Source: Streptococcus oralis Uo5
GTDB taxonomy: Bacteria; Bacillota; Bacilli; Lactobacillales; Streptococcaceae
DNA: 64,000 bases
Assembly (NCBI RefSeq): GCF_000253155.1
Contig: NC_015291.1
Span: 1,707,001 to 1,771,000, forward strand
Direction of reading: 5' to 3'
Positions 36,221-45,005 of this stretch are shown here, piece after piece (positions within the stretch are counted from its first letter, which is position 1; each line of letters starts with the position of its first letter). Below the pieces are notes generated by a model, which did no database searches, had not been told where the DNA came from, and was given only the letters and a program-made list of their open reading frames with translations. The translations under genes were made by a program, and so were the position numbers.

Positions 36221-38428
36221 CTAATTTGTTACTTCATGTCCTGCCGTTTTAATGGTTGAGCCATTCATGTGTTTGACACGCGCAGCGATTTCCTTGTGGC
36301 GTCCGTTAACCATCGGACGCGCTTGAGGATTTCCCAGATAACCACACGTACGTTTGACCACATCTACTGTTTTAGGGTCGCTATTGCCACAGTTGGGACA
36401 AGCAAAGCCTCTCTCAGTTGGTTCAAAATCCCCTTCAAAGTCACACTTGTAGCAACGATCAATCGGAGTATTGGTTCCTAGATAGCCGACACGGTCATAG
36501 GCATAATCCCAAACAGCTTCCAGGGCCTTAGGATTTTGTTGAAGAACTGGATACTCACAATAATGGATGAAACCACCTGACGCACCTGCTTCTGGATAAA
36601 CTTTTTCAAAGTCTAATTTTTCAAACGGTGTTGGATTTTTACGGACATCATAGTGGAAAGAGTTGGTGTAGTATTCCTTGTCTGTAATATCAGGAATAGA
36701 GCCGAACTTCTCTGTATCCAAGCGACAGAAGCGGTCTGTCAAGCTTTCAGACGGTGTTGAGTAGATAGAGAAATGGTAACCATATTGGTCAGACCACTCT
36801 TCTACACGTCGTTTCATATCGCGAATGATATCCAGTGTGAATTCCTTGGCTTCAGGATTGCTTTCCCAGCTGTTTCCAAAGAAGACTGTAGCCACTTCGT
36901 ACAAACCGATGTAACCCAGCGAAACTGTCGCACGGCGATTCTTAAAGAGTTGGTCAACACTTTCTTCTTTTCCAAGGCGGCGACCGAAGGCCCCGTACTG
37001 ATAGAGGATAGGGGCATTCGCTGGTGTTGCTTCCTTGGTCCGTTCAACACGGTAAACCAAAGCATCTTCTGCGATGTTCATACGTTCATTGAAAATTTCC
37101 CAGAACTTATTCAGATCCCCTTCAGACTCGAGGGCGATACGAGGCAGATTGACCGTCACAACACCTAGATTCATACGACCTGAATTAACCTCAACACCAT
37201 TCTCATCCTTCCATCCTTGGAGGAAGGAGCGACAACCCATAGGAACCTTGAAAGAACCTGTCAGTTCGATAATCTTATCATAGGACAAGACATCTGGGTA
37301 CATCCGCTTGGTTGCACACTCAAGAGCCAACTGTTTGATGTCGTAGTTAGGTGAACCCTCTTCTAAGTTAAGGCCTCTTTTCAGCGTAAAGATGAGTTTA
37401 GGGAAGATAGCTGTACGGTGTTCTGAACCAAGCCCCTTGATTCGGATGTTCAGGATAGCTTTTTGAATTTCCCGCTCAAAACGATTGGTTCCCAGACCAA
37501 AACCGAGTGAAGTAAAAGGTGTTTGCCCATTTGAAGTAAAGAGAGTGTTGATTTCATACTCGAGAGATTGCATGGCATCGTAGATGTCTTTTTGCGTTTT
37601 CTTCCATGCGTAATCTTCCCGTTTATCAGGTAGGACCCACTCTTCCGCATCCTTGAGGTGTTTTTGATAATTCTTCTCCGCATAAGGTGCCAAGACTTCA
37701 TCGATACGGTCAGCTGAACAGCCCCCGTACTGGCTAGATGCTACATTAGCGATGATTTGGGAAATCTGAGCTGTCGCAGTCTGGATAGACTTGGGACTCT
37801 CTACCTCTGCATTTCCAATCTTAAAACCATTTTCCAACATGCCTTTAAAATCAATCAAACAGCAGTTGGTCATCGGTGTGTAGGGACTGTAGTCCAAGTC
37901 ATGATAGTGGATATCCCCTTTTTGGTGAGCATTGGCTACGTGCTTAGGAAGCATTTGCAGCCCGATTGATTTCCCAACAATTCCTGCTGTCAAATCACGC
38001 TGGGTGTTGAAGACATCGCTGTCTTTATTGGCATTTTCATTGACAACTGCCTGGTCTTTATTGAGAAGTTTATGGATACTAAAGTTGATATCTGTCGCTT
38101 TTGAGCGCTCAAAATCCCTTTGTGTCCGATAAGTGATATACTCCTCAGCTAGCGCATATTCTTTGGCTTCAAGGAGTTCATGTTCTACGACATTTTGAAT
38201 TTCGTAAATCTTGACACCTTGAGGGAAGCGACTGTGAATTTCAGTGACGATTCTTTCAACCAGACCATTTAGGCGTTTTTCTACTAGAGGCGTAAGGTCC
38301 ATAACCTTTTCCGCCGCCTTGTGGAGAGCCTTGTCAATCTTGTCAACATCAAACACTACACGTCTACCATCTCGTTTTTCAACGAATAAGGTGGGAACGG
38401 TTGCAAGCTTTTCTTCTAATACAATCAT
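36221..38428 (-). CDS. nrdD: Anaerobic ribonucleoside-triphosphate reductase
   Basis: 735 aa class III reductase making dNTPs without oxygen. An N-terminal ATP-cone (VEKRDGRRVVFDVDKIDKAL) senses dATP/ATP. The C-terminus has four zinc Cys (CYKC and CPNC) and the glycyl-radical loop KRTCGYLGNPQARP, with the radical Gly near residue 696. The ATG at 38428 has an AGAG site at 7 nt; an ATG 6 nt upstream (38434) is possible. Paired NrdR-like boxes and a promoter lie upstream. First gene of nrdD-small ORF-GNAT-nrdG-kinase. Confidence 0.97.
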   Translation of the reverse strand: MIVLEEKLATVPTLFVEKRDGRRVVFDVDKIDKALHKAAEKVMDLTPLVEKRLNGLVERIVTEIHSRFPQGVKIYEIQNVVEHELLEAKEYALAEEYITYRTQRDFERSKATDINFSIHKLLNKDQAVVNENANKDSDVFNTQRDLTAGIVGKSIGLQMLPKHVANAHQKGDIHYHDLDYSPYTPMTNCCLIDFKGMLENGFKIGNAEVESPKSIQTATAQISQIIANVASSQYGGCSADRIDEVLAPYAEKNYQKHLKDAEEWVLPDKREDYAWKKTQKDIYDAMQSLEYEINTLFTSNGQTPFTSLGFGLGTNRFEREIQKAILNIRIKGLGSEHRTAIFPKLIFTLKRGLNLEEGSPNYDIKQLALECATKRMYPDVLSYDKIIELTGSFKVPMGCRSFLQGWKDENGVEVNSGRMNLGVVTVNLPRIALESEGDLNKFWEIFNERMNIAEDALVYRVERTKEATPANAPILYQYGAFGRRLGKEESVDQLFKNRRATVSLGYIGLYEVATVFFGNSWESNPEAKEFTLDIIRDMKRRVEEWSDQYGYHFSIYSTPSESLTDRFCRLDTEKFGSIPDITDKEYYTNSFHYDVRKNPTPFEKLDFEKVYPEAGASGGFIHYCEYPVLQQNPKALEAVWDYAYDRVGYLGTNTPIDRCYKCDFEGDFEPTERGFACPNCGNSDPKTVDVVKRTCGYLGNPQARPMVNGRHKEIAARVKHMNGSTIKTAGHEVTN

Positions 38429-38473
38429 ATCCATGCTCTTTTCTAAAATATTGTTGAATTGTTTATATTCAGT

Positions 38474-38555
38474 ATTATACCACTCTAAAAATAAAAATCA
38501 ATATCTTGTGTCAAAAATCCTAAAATTTTTAAAATTCCACAAGATATTGATTTTT
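38474..38555 (-). promoter_or_regulatory. nrdD promoter with two NrdR-like boxes in an 18-bp inverted repeat
   Basis: Minus strand promoter: TTGATT, 16 nt, TATAAT (38474-38479). Two arms of 18 bp (38493-38510 and 38538-38555) are exact inverted copies; each contains an NrdR-box-like core (AATCAATATCTTGTGT fits acaCwAtATaTwGtgt at most positions). The proximal box overlaps the -35. The same arms could also form a terminator hairpin for the gene ending at 38556, since TTTTTATTTTT follows. Confidence 0.65.
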
Positions 38556-40070
38556 TTATTTAGATTTATAAAGCTTGAATTCACTAGTATCTGTCTGAAC
38601 AAGCTCATATTTCTCGCTGAGCCAGCTCTCTACATCCGACCACAAGGCAACTTTTTGATTGACCATAATCATCTTTGGTTGATTTTCTTTCAGGTCATTC
38701 ATCAGTTTAGTTTTATTTTCGTCGCTTGCGGTATAGAGTGTTGGTGTCACTAGAGAAGTCGGCGCCAAGCGTTCACTTGCACGATAGAAATCTGGACGAT
38801 CATCCCAAGCATAGACACGATCCTCAGAACTCGTTTGCTGTTTGACCAAACTAGCAAGACGTTCTCTCTCCTGATAAGTCGCCGGATGTGAAAGGTAGCG
38901 ACTCAGGATAGGAAGAGCAATGAGGTAGGCAAGGGCAAGCAGTGGTAGATAGAAATTCCCTTTAATAAAAGAGGCTTTTTCCTCACGTCTTCTACGACGA
39001 CTCCCTCCCTCCGAAACATCTTCCTTGATCCCTGTCAGAAGGAGCAAGACCAAGAAAGGAAGGAGAATAACGAGACGAGTACCGTTGACAGGTTCATTTG
39101 AGAGAATCAAGATTCCCAAAGAAACCAAGAATCCCAAGCTAGCAGCAATTGAGAGGGCATATTGCTTGGCTGGTTTTGACTGGAATAAACCAGTAAAGAG
39201 CAAACTAAGGGAACCTAGCCCCACTGCAAGTAAACCATAGAAGGCTGCATTTTCAAGCAAATGCGAATTTGAAAAGAGGCTAAGAGTATTTACCGGATAC
39301 AAGGTCTGGCTAATGGCATCCCCAAAACTACCTGTCCACACTGTATAGTAGCCTAAAGGATAGAATAAGAGTGAAAATCCTAAGGCTGACGCAAAGAACT
39401 GATATAGACCATGAACAAAGTGACCTTTAGCTAGATTAAAGCCGATAATGCCCAAGGCCAGTACAGCCGCAAACAAGGTGGTTGGAATCGGCGCAAGGAA
39501 GAAAGCGAGAGCAAGACTCATCCCCACTCTTACAAATCCTTTGTCGTCATTTGGATAAGCTAAATAGTTCGTAACAATGCTCAATGAATAAAATAGGAAA
39601 GGCAAGGCTACTAAGAGAGCATAGCCACCACCAAAAGCGAGTCCCGCTACAAGCAAGTATAAAACAAAGACAACTCGTTTCGCTTCCTTTTCTTGGCCGA
39701 CAAGAGTATCCGCAGCCTTAAAAAGAAAAACACCTGCTCCAAACAAGGCCAACCACTCAACCAAAGCAAGCAAAATACTGCCTTGAAAAAGATAGTTTAG
39801 AACATAATAGAGCAATCCCTCCGTTCCAAAGTAATCTGTATACATTTGACCATTTTGATGCAAGGCCCAACCTGTATAAAGATCCTGACTTTGTTGCGGA
39901 CTGACTAAACTAAAAATAAAAGGCAGGACAACCGAAATGGCTGTGGCCACTAAACTCCAAAGCATGATACTAAAAAAGGGAATGGGAGCTCCTTCTCTCT
40001 TTTCTGGCGCTGACCAGTCTTGGTAATGAGATCCTTCTTGTTTCTCATCTATTTTCCCGTATACGTTCAT
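38556..40070 (-). CDS. Multi-pass membrane protein of unknown function
   Basis: 504 aa with about 10-12 hydrophobic helices, a charged N-terminus (MNVYGKIDEKQEGSHYQDWS), an Arg-rich loop (GGSRRRRREEKASF near residue 360) and a soluble C-terminal domain of about 110 residues (LVKQQTSSEDRVYAWDDRP...). The layout resembles polytopic glycosyltransferase-like or DUF2142-type proteins, but no catalytic motif was recognised. It follows the small competence gene by 35 bp and may share its ComX promoter, so it may be induced in competence. Confidence 0.75.
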   Translation of the reverse strand: MNVYGKIDEKQEGSHYQDWSAPEKREGAPIPFFSIMLWSLVATAISVVLPFIFSLVSPQQSQDLYTGWALHQNGQMYTDYFGTEGLLYYVLNYLFQGSILLALVEWLALFGAGVFLFKAADTLVGQEKEAKRVVFVLYLLVAGLAFGGGYALLVALPFLFYSLSIVTNYLAYPNDDKGFVRVGMSLALAFFLAPIPTTLFAAVLALGIIGFNLAKGHFVHGLYQFFASALGFSLLFYPLGYYTVWTGSFGDAISQTLYPVNTLSLFSNSHLLENAAFYGLLAVGLGSLSLLFTGLFQSKPAKQYALSIAASLGFLVSLGILILSNEPVNGTRLVILLPFLVLLLLTGIKEDVSEGGSRRRRREEKASFIKGNFYLPLLALAYLIALPILSRYLSHPATYQERERLASLVKQQTSSEDRVYAWDDRPDFYRASERLAPTSLVTPTLYTASDENKTKLMNDLKENQPKMIMVNQKVALWSDVESWLSEKYELVQTDTSEFKLYKSK

Positions 40071-40105
40071 TCAATTTCTCCTCTAAGTTTATCTGTTTTA
40101 GTATA

Positions 40106-40249
40106 TCAAAATCTTACAGGAATGTCAGCTTGGGATTGATATTTGCTGAATTTCTTATCCAACAGCGCAAAGCGTTCGATTTCACGAAAACGGTGGAATC
40201 GACTATTTCTATACTCTCTGATAAAATCATCATCATCTAGATTAAGCAT
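40106..40249 (-). CDS. ccs4: Small late-competence protein, Ccs4-like
   Basis: 47 aa highly charged protein, MLNLDDDDFIREYRNSRFHR then FREIERFALLDKKFSKYQSQ. AAAGGAG lies 8 nt before the ATG, and a perfect cin-box (TACGAATA) lies about 20 bp upstream, which is the hallmark of genes transcribed by the competence sigma factor ComX. In pneumococci a competence-induced gene called ccs4 lies beside cls; the name is taken from that position and is tentative. No function is known. Confidence 0.75.
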   Translation of the reverse strand: MLNLDDDDFIREYRNSRFHRFREIERFALLDKKFSKYQSQADIPVRF

Positions 40250-40269
40250 GGTTTTCTCCTTTACTTATC

Positions 40270-40277
40270 TATTCGTA
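40270..40277 (-). promoter_or_regulatory. cin-box (ComX promoter)
   Basis: Minus strand TACGAATA, identical to the consensus, preceded by a T-rich tract (TTTTTTGTTTTC) as in other ComX promoters. That tract is also the T-run of the cls terminator. Confidence 0.85.
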
Positions 40278-40280
40278 AGA

Positions 40281-40313
40281 AAACAAAAAAGACCCAGCTT
40301 TGAGCTAGATCTT
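40281..40313 (-). terminator. cls terminator
   Basis: Minus strand: AAGATCTAGCT-CAA-AGCTGGGTCTT with G.T pairs, then TTTTTTG. It ends directly at the cin-box. Confidence 0.75.
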
Positions 40314-40322
40314 GGTGAATAG

Positions 40323-41855
40323 TTAGAGCATAGGTGCAAACAACTGGACAATTTCCTTGATCAGGCTTTGATACCAGCTGGTTTTGATTGTGTGGGGATA
40401 GATTTCTTGAGAAACTTTAAAAATCTCTTCGAAGTCTCTTTCAATATCGATGATGGACTGCGTTCTATAAAGCAAGACGGCATTTTCATAGTGATGAAGC
40501 AAACTCCGATAGTCAAAATTAATCGTTCCAACTGTTGCTGCTTCTCCATCGACCAGCATTTGCTTGCTATGAAGGAATCCCGGACTGTACTCATAAATAC
40601 GAACCCCCGCAGATAGCAAATCTGGATAGGCTCCCCGAGTAACTAACTGAATAACCTTCTTATCTGGGATACAAGGTGTCACGATTCGCACATCTACCCC
40701 TCTCAACGCTGCATTTTTGATACTTTCGGTGAGATCATAGTCAGCAATCAGATAGGGTGTCGTGATATAAACATAGTCTGTAGCTTGATTGATAAGATTT
40801 TGATAGACCGTTTTTCCAACCTGGGCTCGGTAGATGGGTTTTGGTCCACTACTATAGGGAATACAGAGCCCCATCCCATCTTTTGGCTGATTTTCAAGAT
40901 GGTATTGGTCAAAGTCGCTAATTTCCCCACGGTTGATGTACCAGGCAGATAAAAAGAGTCTGGTAAAAGCCTTAACTGCTGGTCCATCCAGACGAATACC
41001 GCTATCCTTCCAATAACCAAAGCGTTCGATATGGTTGATATACTCATCAGCCAGATTGATACCACCTGTATAGGCAAATTGACCATCGATAATCATGATT
41101 TTACGGTGGTCACGGTTGTTATAGGCAACAGTCAAGCGCGGAATCACCTTGTTAAATTTATGAGCTTCAATCCCTCGGCTACGAAGCTGGATGGTGTAAT
41201 CTCCAGGCAAGGTTGCCATACAACCAATATCATCATAGAGGAGCTTCACCTCTACTCCTTGAGCTGCCTTTTCTTCCAAAATCTCCAAAATACTATTCCA
41301 CATCAAACCTTCTTCGATGATATAGTATTCGAGAAAGATAAACTTCTCAGCTTTCTTGAGATCCTCTAGCATCTGATGCCACATGCTTTCACCAGATGCA
41401 AAAAATTGTGTATCCGTTCGATCATAGACATCAGCATTCGTGTCCATGCTGAGGAGTGATTTGATAACTCCGTAAGCCGACTTGTCTTGTTCCTTTAACT
41501 CCAAACGGAGGGCTCTGCTATTGTCCTCTCGGTCAACCATTGATTGGAGCTGCTTTAGCTGCTTCAATTCTTTTTTAGATAAACGACGTTCTCCAAACAT
41601 GATATAGAGCAAAGGGCCAAAAACTGGCACAAAGGCTACTAACAGCCATGTTACCTTACTCTCAGGATTCATAGACCGATTGACAATCGATACAATGGTC
41701 GCTAAGCTCACTAAAATAACTAGGATAATCCAGAGAATCGGAGCCATCCGACCTAGATAGAGAAATAAACCAAAGACGATAAACAACTCTGCCAACATGA
41801 TGGTAATACTAAAACCATATTTGGACATGAGTAGCTGCATTTTTCTAGCTGTCAT
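40323..41855 (-). CDS. cls: Cardiolipin synthase
   Basis: 510 aa membrane-bound phospholipase D-family enzyme joining two phosphatidylglycerol molecules. Two N-terminal membrane helices (about 15-65) are followed by two HKD motifs: HRKIMIIDGQFAYTGG near residue 255 and HSKQMLVDGEAATVGT near 425. Full length. It is transcribed alone from a promoter at 41914-41943. The neighbouring competence gene begins at its terminator. Confidence 0.96.
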   Translation of the reverse strand: MTARKMQLLMSKYGFSITIMLAELFIVFGLFLYLGRMAPILWIILVILVSLATIVSIVNRSMNPESKVTWLLVAFVPVFGPLLYIMFGERRLSKKELKQLKQLQSMVDREDNSRALRLELKEQDKSAYGVIKSLLSMDTNADVYDRTDTQFFASGESMWHQMLEDLKKAEKFIFLEYYIIEEGLMWNSILEILEEKAAQGVEVKLLYDDIGCMATLPGDYTIQLRSRGIEAHKFNKVIPRLTVAYNNRDHRKIMIIDGQFAYTGGINLADEYINHIERFGYWKDSGIRLDGPAVKAFTRLFLSAWYINRGEISDFDQYHLENQPKDGMGLCIPYSSGPKPIYRAQVGKTVYQNLINQATDYVYITTPYLIADYDLTESIKNAALRGVDVRIVTPCIPDKKVIQLVTRGAYPDLLSAGVRIYEYSPGFLHSKQMLVDGEAATVGTINFDYRSLLHHYENAVLLYRTQSIIDIERDFEEIFKVSQEIYPHTIKTSWYQSLIKEIVQLFAPML

Positions 41856-41913
41856 ACATCCCCTTCCTTTTCTAACATTCTCCTTAACTCCTTGATGAAC
41901 TAATGTTTCTACT

Positions 41914-41943
41914 AGTATACCTCAGTTCAGGGGTAGATGGCAA
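41914..41943 (-). promoter_or_regulatory. Promoter of cls
   Basis: Minus strand: TTGCCA, 18 nt, TATACT, about 58 bp upstream of the cls start. Confidence 0.7.
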
Positions 41944-41990
41944 CCTTTTGCACTTGCTCAAGTTCCAGTCGTTCCGTGTTTAGATGATTA

Positions 41991-42935
41991 TTACAATTTC
42001 AGAGCCAACATATTGACCGTCATACCAGCAGCAGTCCCCATAAGGTAGACGACATCTCCCTCCTTGATAAGTCCATGCTCCAAAGAATAAGCCAAGCCAA
42101 ACGGTACAGAGACTGACACCATATTTCCATAGTCAGTGACGAGATTGAGGTACTGATCCTCAGCCACACCTAGTTTTTCCATAACCAAAGGAAGGGCGCG
42201 ACTAGCTTGGTGAGGAATGATATAGTCCACGTCTGCCAAGGCTAGCTGTGTTTTTTCTTGAAACTCTTCAAACATGACTGGGATTTTACGAGCAGATAAG
42301 AGGAGGATTTTCTTCCCCTTCATGTCAAACATATAGTTGGTCTTAGTCGCTTCAGAGTACTCTTTTGGTTGAAAAGAAGTTAGACCTCCACGAATCTCCG
42401 TATCGTGAGCTCCTTCTGACCAAGTACGTTGGAGACTAGCAATGACCCCTTTTTCCTGATGACTTTTTTGGAAAATAAAGGCTGCTGCCCCGTCACTAAA
42501 GAGTTCAAAACTTTCTTTTTGCTTGGGATTGAGCCCTAAACTTCCAACCTCACTAGACACAATCAAGACACGATTGTATTCGCCCGCCTCAATCAAGTGG
42601 GACATAGTCGATAGAGCAGAAATAAAGCTGGTACAGGTTGTATTGATGTCCATTGCTGGAATTGAGAGTCCTTTTGCCACGCGCTCATGAATCAAGGCAG
42701 CCGTACAAGGAATCGGCTGAACACCAACTGCACTAGCTGATACAAGGCAATCGATATCTTTAATATCCAAATTTGCATGTTCAAGTGCACGGTGGATAGC
42801 TTCTTCTGCCAAGTCGAGTTGCGTTTCTTCATTTTCCACTACACGATAACGGGTCTGGTCTTTAAATTGAACTGTATGCTTTGGAAGGCAAATGCCATAA
42901 CCTACGATTTCTACATGTCTTTTTACTTCTGTCAT
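41991..42935 (-). CDS. FabH-like ketoacyl synthase (KAS III family)
   Basis: 314 aa condensing enzyme. The Cys-His-Asn triad is present: DINTTCTSFISAL (Cys near 107), IPHQASRAL (His near 237) and TDYGNMVSVSVP (Asn near 269). It is not the fatty-acid-synthesis fabH, which lies in another locus in streptococci; KAS III paralogues in clusters usually load or condense an unusual acyl starter. The ATG at 42935 has AAAGGA 9 nt upstream; the ATG at 42953 overlaps the preceding gene by 4 bp but has no ribosome site. Last gene of the five-gene cluster 47232-41991. Confidence 0.85.
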   Translation of the reverse strand: MTEVKRHVEIVGYGICLPKHTVQFKDQTRYRVVENEETQLDLAEEAIHRALEHANLDIKDIDCLVSASAVGVQPIPCTAALIHERVAKGLSIPAMDINTTCTSFISALSTMSHLIEAGEYNRVLIVSSEVGSLGLNPKQKESFELFSDGAAAFIFQKSHQEKGVIASLQRTWSEGAHDTEIRGGLTSFQPKEYSEATKTNYMFDMKGKKILLLSARKIPVMFEEFQEKTQLALADVDYIIPHQASRALPLVMEKLGVAEDQYLNLVTDYGNMVSVSVPFGLAYSLEHGLIKEGDVVYLMGTAAGMTVNMLALKL

Positions 42936-42949
42936 TGTCTTTTTTCCTT

Positions 42950-44212
42950 TCATAAACGTTGGATTCGTTTGAGTTTACGGCTAGTATCCCAGTGATAATC
43001 TGAAAATTGGATTTGAGGAACTATGAACTCTTTTTGCTGGGCCAAGAGTTGGAACTGTGCTAAAATTGCTGTCTCTACGTCCTCATCTCGTCGGCTTAGA
43101 CAAACTTCCACTAACTTCTCAGAATGTTGCTTGACTTGGTAATCTCCTACATTCTCCACAAAGAGGATGCATCGCCTGATAAAGTCAGGATAGATGGTCA
43201 CTTGACCCCCATCCAGTCCTTCGAAATAGAAGATGTCATCAGAGCGTCCTTCAACCTTGTCAATCCGTGTATAGTAGGAGCCACAGGGACAAGGCTCCGG
43301 ATTTTCAACCAAGATATCATTGAGCTGGTAGCGATAAACAGGCTGACTAGTTCGTTTAAAGTCCGTAATCACTGGATAAAAACGGCGATCATCCAGATAA
43401 TCTTTTTCCACATAGATAATATCTTCGTTGAGATGCAGATTGCCAGCTGAGCAAGTACAGGCTAGGAAGCCTTCTGTCGCCTGATATACTTGGTCAATGA
43501 TGGATAGTGAAAAGGCTTCTGCAATCCGTCCCTTATCACTATCTTCCAAGATTTCCGCCACCGAAACGATTTTTTGTGGGTGAATAGCTAACTCTCCATC
43601 CTTGAGACGCTTGCTCAATTCAATTAACATTGAGGCTGGTGCCACAATAATCGTTGGTTGATAGTTGTTGAGTCGCTCTATATGCTCATCTGTATGTTTA
43701 AAAATATCAAAGTACTCTAACCGAATGAGCGCTGTATTGATGGTCTGATAGAGTTCATTATCAGCTCTCAGGAAAAAGGCGATACGGTGCCCAAAAAGCT
43801 GACCCTTTGGCAACATCTTGGCCAAGATAGCCGCTGCCCACATACTTCGCTCTTTCTCTGTTGTGATAAAGAGCCCCCGATGTCCAGATGTCCCTGAAGA
43901 TAGACCGACGGCCACTTCACCTTTGAGCTCGGTAAAATCACGGGTCTGTTCACTTTCAATAGCCAAGGCCAAGGCTTCATCTCTATCCACTCCTTGGGTG
44001 TTGAGCTCATTAAAATGTTCCATCATAAAAGCCTTGTCCATATGATCAAAGTTGCTAGGAACCCCATTTTTAAAGTAGGGAGACTCTCGCTTTAAAAAAT
44101 TCATATAGTTAGCTAATTGCTTTTTCTGATAGTTTTCTACAGCTTCTCGAGATTTGAAATGATGAAGCCAACGCGTTTGGATAAAAGTTTTAAGAAAGGT
44201 TATTTTTTTCAT
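42950..44212 (-). CDS. Adenylate-forming (CapK / F390 synthetase-like) ligase
   Basis: 420 aa protein of the coenzyme F390 synthetase-related branch of AMP-forming ligases (COG1541). It shows the nucleotide loop VGLSSGTSGHRGLF near residue 108, QATEGFLACTC, YRYQLNDIL, a CPCGS segment and the C-terminal catalytic-type lysine in SRKLKRIQRL. Relatives activate carboxylic acids as acyl-AMP for transfer to thiols or amines. It overlaps the metallo-hydrolase gene upstream (23 bp) and the ketosynthase downstream. It probably activates the acyl substrate of the cluster; the substrate is not known. Confidence 0.82.
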   Translation of the reverse strand: MKKITFLKTFIQTRWLHHFKSREAVENYQKKQLANYMNFLKRESPYFKNGVPSNFDHMDKAFMMEHFNELNTQGVDRDEALALAIESEQTRDFTELKGEVAVGLSSGTSGHRGLFITTEKERSMWAAAILAKMLPKGQLFGHRIAFFLRADNELYQTINTALIRLEYFDIFKHTDEHIERLNNYQPTIIVAPASMLIELSKRLKDGELAIHPQKIVSVAEILEDSDKGRIAEAFSLSIIDQVYQATEGFLACTCSAGNLHLNEDIIYVEKDYLDDRRFYPVITDFKRTSQPVYRYQLNDILVENPEPCPCGSYYTRIDKVEGRSDDIFYFEGLDGGQVTIYPDFIRRCILFVENVGDYQVKQHSEKLVEVCLSRRDEDVETAILAQFQLLAQQKEFIVPQIQFSDYHWDTSRKLKRIQRL

Positions 44213-45005
44213 ACAAAATCCGCTCGATCCTTTCTACAGGGTCATGGCTAACAATTGCCTCAATACCGTCTCTCAAGACTTCCTCCAGAAACTCTGTCCC
44301 CTTGATATAGTCTGCCTTATTGTCCTGAATCAGGGAAGGAAGCAGGTGCATCTGCTTGGTATAAGGTAAGAGATCAATTCCCCAACAGAGGTCTGCTGCA
44401 ATGAGAAGATTAAGCTCTGGAAGATACAGACAGGCTTGCCCCCTAGCATGCCCGTCAACAGAAGCAACTAGGATACTGCCATCTCCGAAAAGATCACAAA
44501 TCGGACGATAGGGAAAAGTTGAATCTTGCTGGTCAGCTCTGATAATGGTTAGATTTTCTTCAAAAGAAGCTGGCAAAAATTCCTTGAAAATCAAGTCTTT
44601 CAACTTGGGTTTCTGGTAAACTTCAAAAACCTCTTGAGTCAGGATAAATTGAGCATTCGGGAAAAAACTTGCTCCTCCCAGATGATCTGGATGTAGGTGC
44701 GATAGAAGAACATAGTTAATTTCTTCTGGTTTGATTCCCTTCGCTTCTAACAAACGTGAAATTTGGTCCTTCTCCGTCATTTGAACAGGTGTTCCTAGTC
44801 GATAGAAACCATAGCGAAGCTTCGTCTTAATATCATAGTGATAGCCAGTATCATAGAGGAGATAGCCCTTGTCCCTGTGTTTGATAAGAAAAACACCTGC
44901 TGGAAAGGTCATCTTTTGATTCTTGACTCCCTTAAATAGCAAACCTGTGTAGCTGGTACAGTAGCCTGCTGGGAAATAATCAATGCTTTCGATAATCTCG
45001 GACAT
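44190..45005 (-). CDS. MBL-fold metallo-hydrolase
   Basis: 271 aa lactonase-like member of the metallo-beta-lactamase superfamily. The zinc ligands are HLHPDH near residue 107, His in DGHARGQ, Asp in AADLCWG, and His in SHDP near the end. Relatives hydrolyse lactones or thioesters, so release of a thioester-bound product is a possible role. The ATG at 45005 has GAAGGG 10 nt upstream; a TTG at 45014 is an alternative. It overlaps the SDR gene by about 26 bp and the ligase gene by 23 bp. Confidence 0.85.
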   Translation of the reverse strand: MSEIIESIDYFPAGYCTSYTGLLFKGVKNQKMTFPAGVFLIKHRDKGYLLYDTGYHYDIKTKLRYGFYRLGTPVQMTEKDQISRLLEAKGIKPEEINYVLLSHLHPDHLGGASFFPNAQFILTQEVFEVYQKPKLKDLIFKEFLPASFEENLTIIRADQQDSTFPYRPICDLFGDGSILVASVDGHARGQACLYLPELNLLIAADLCWGIDLLPYTKQMHLLPSLIQDNKADYIKGTEFLEEVLRDGIEAIVSHDPVERIERILYEKNNLS

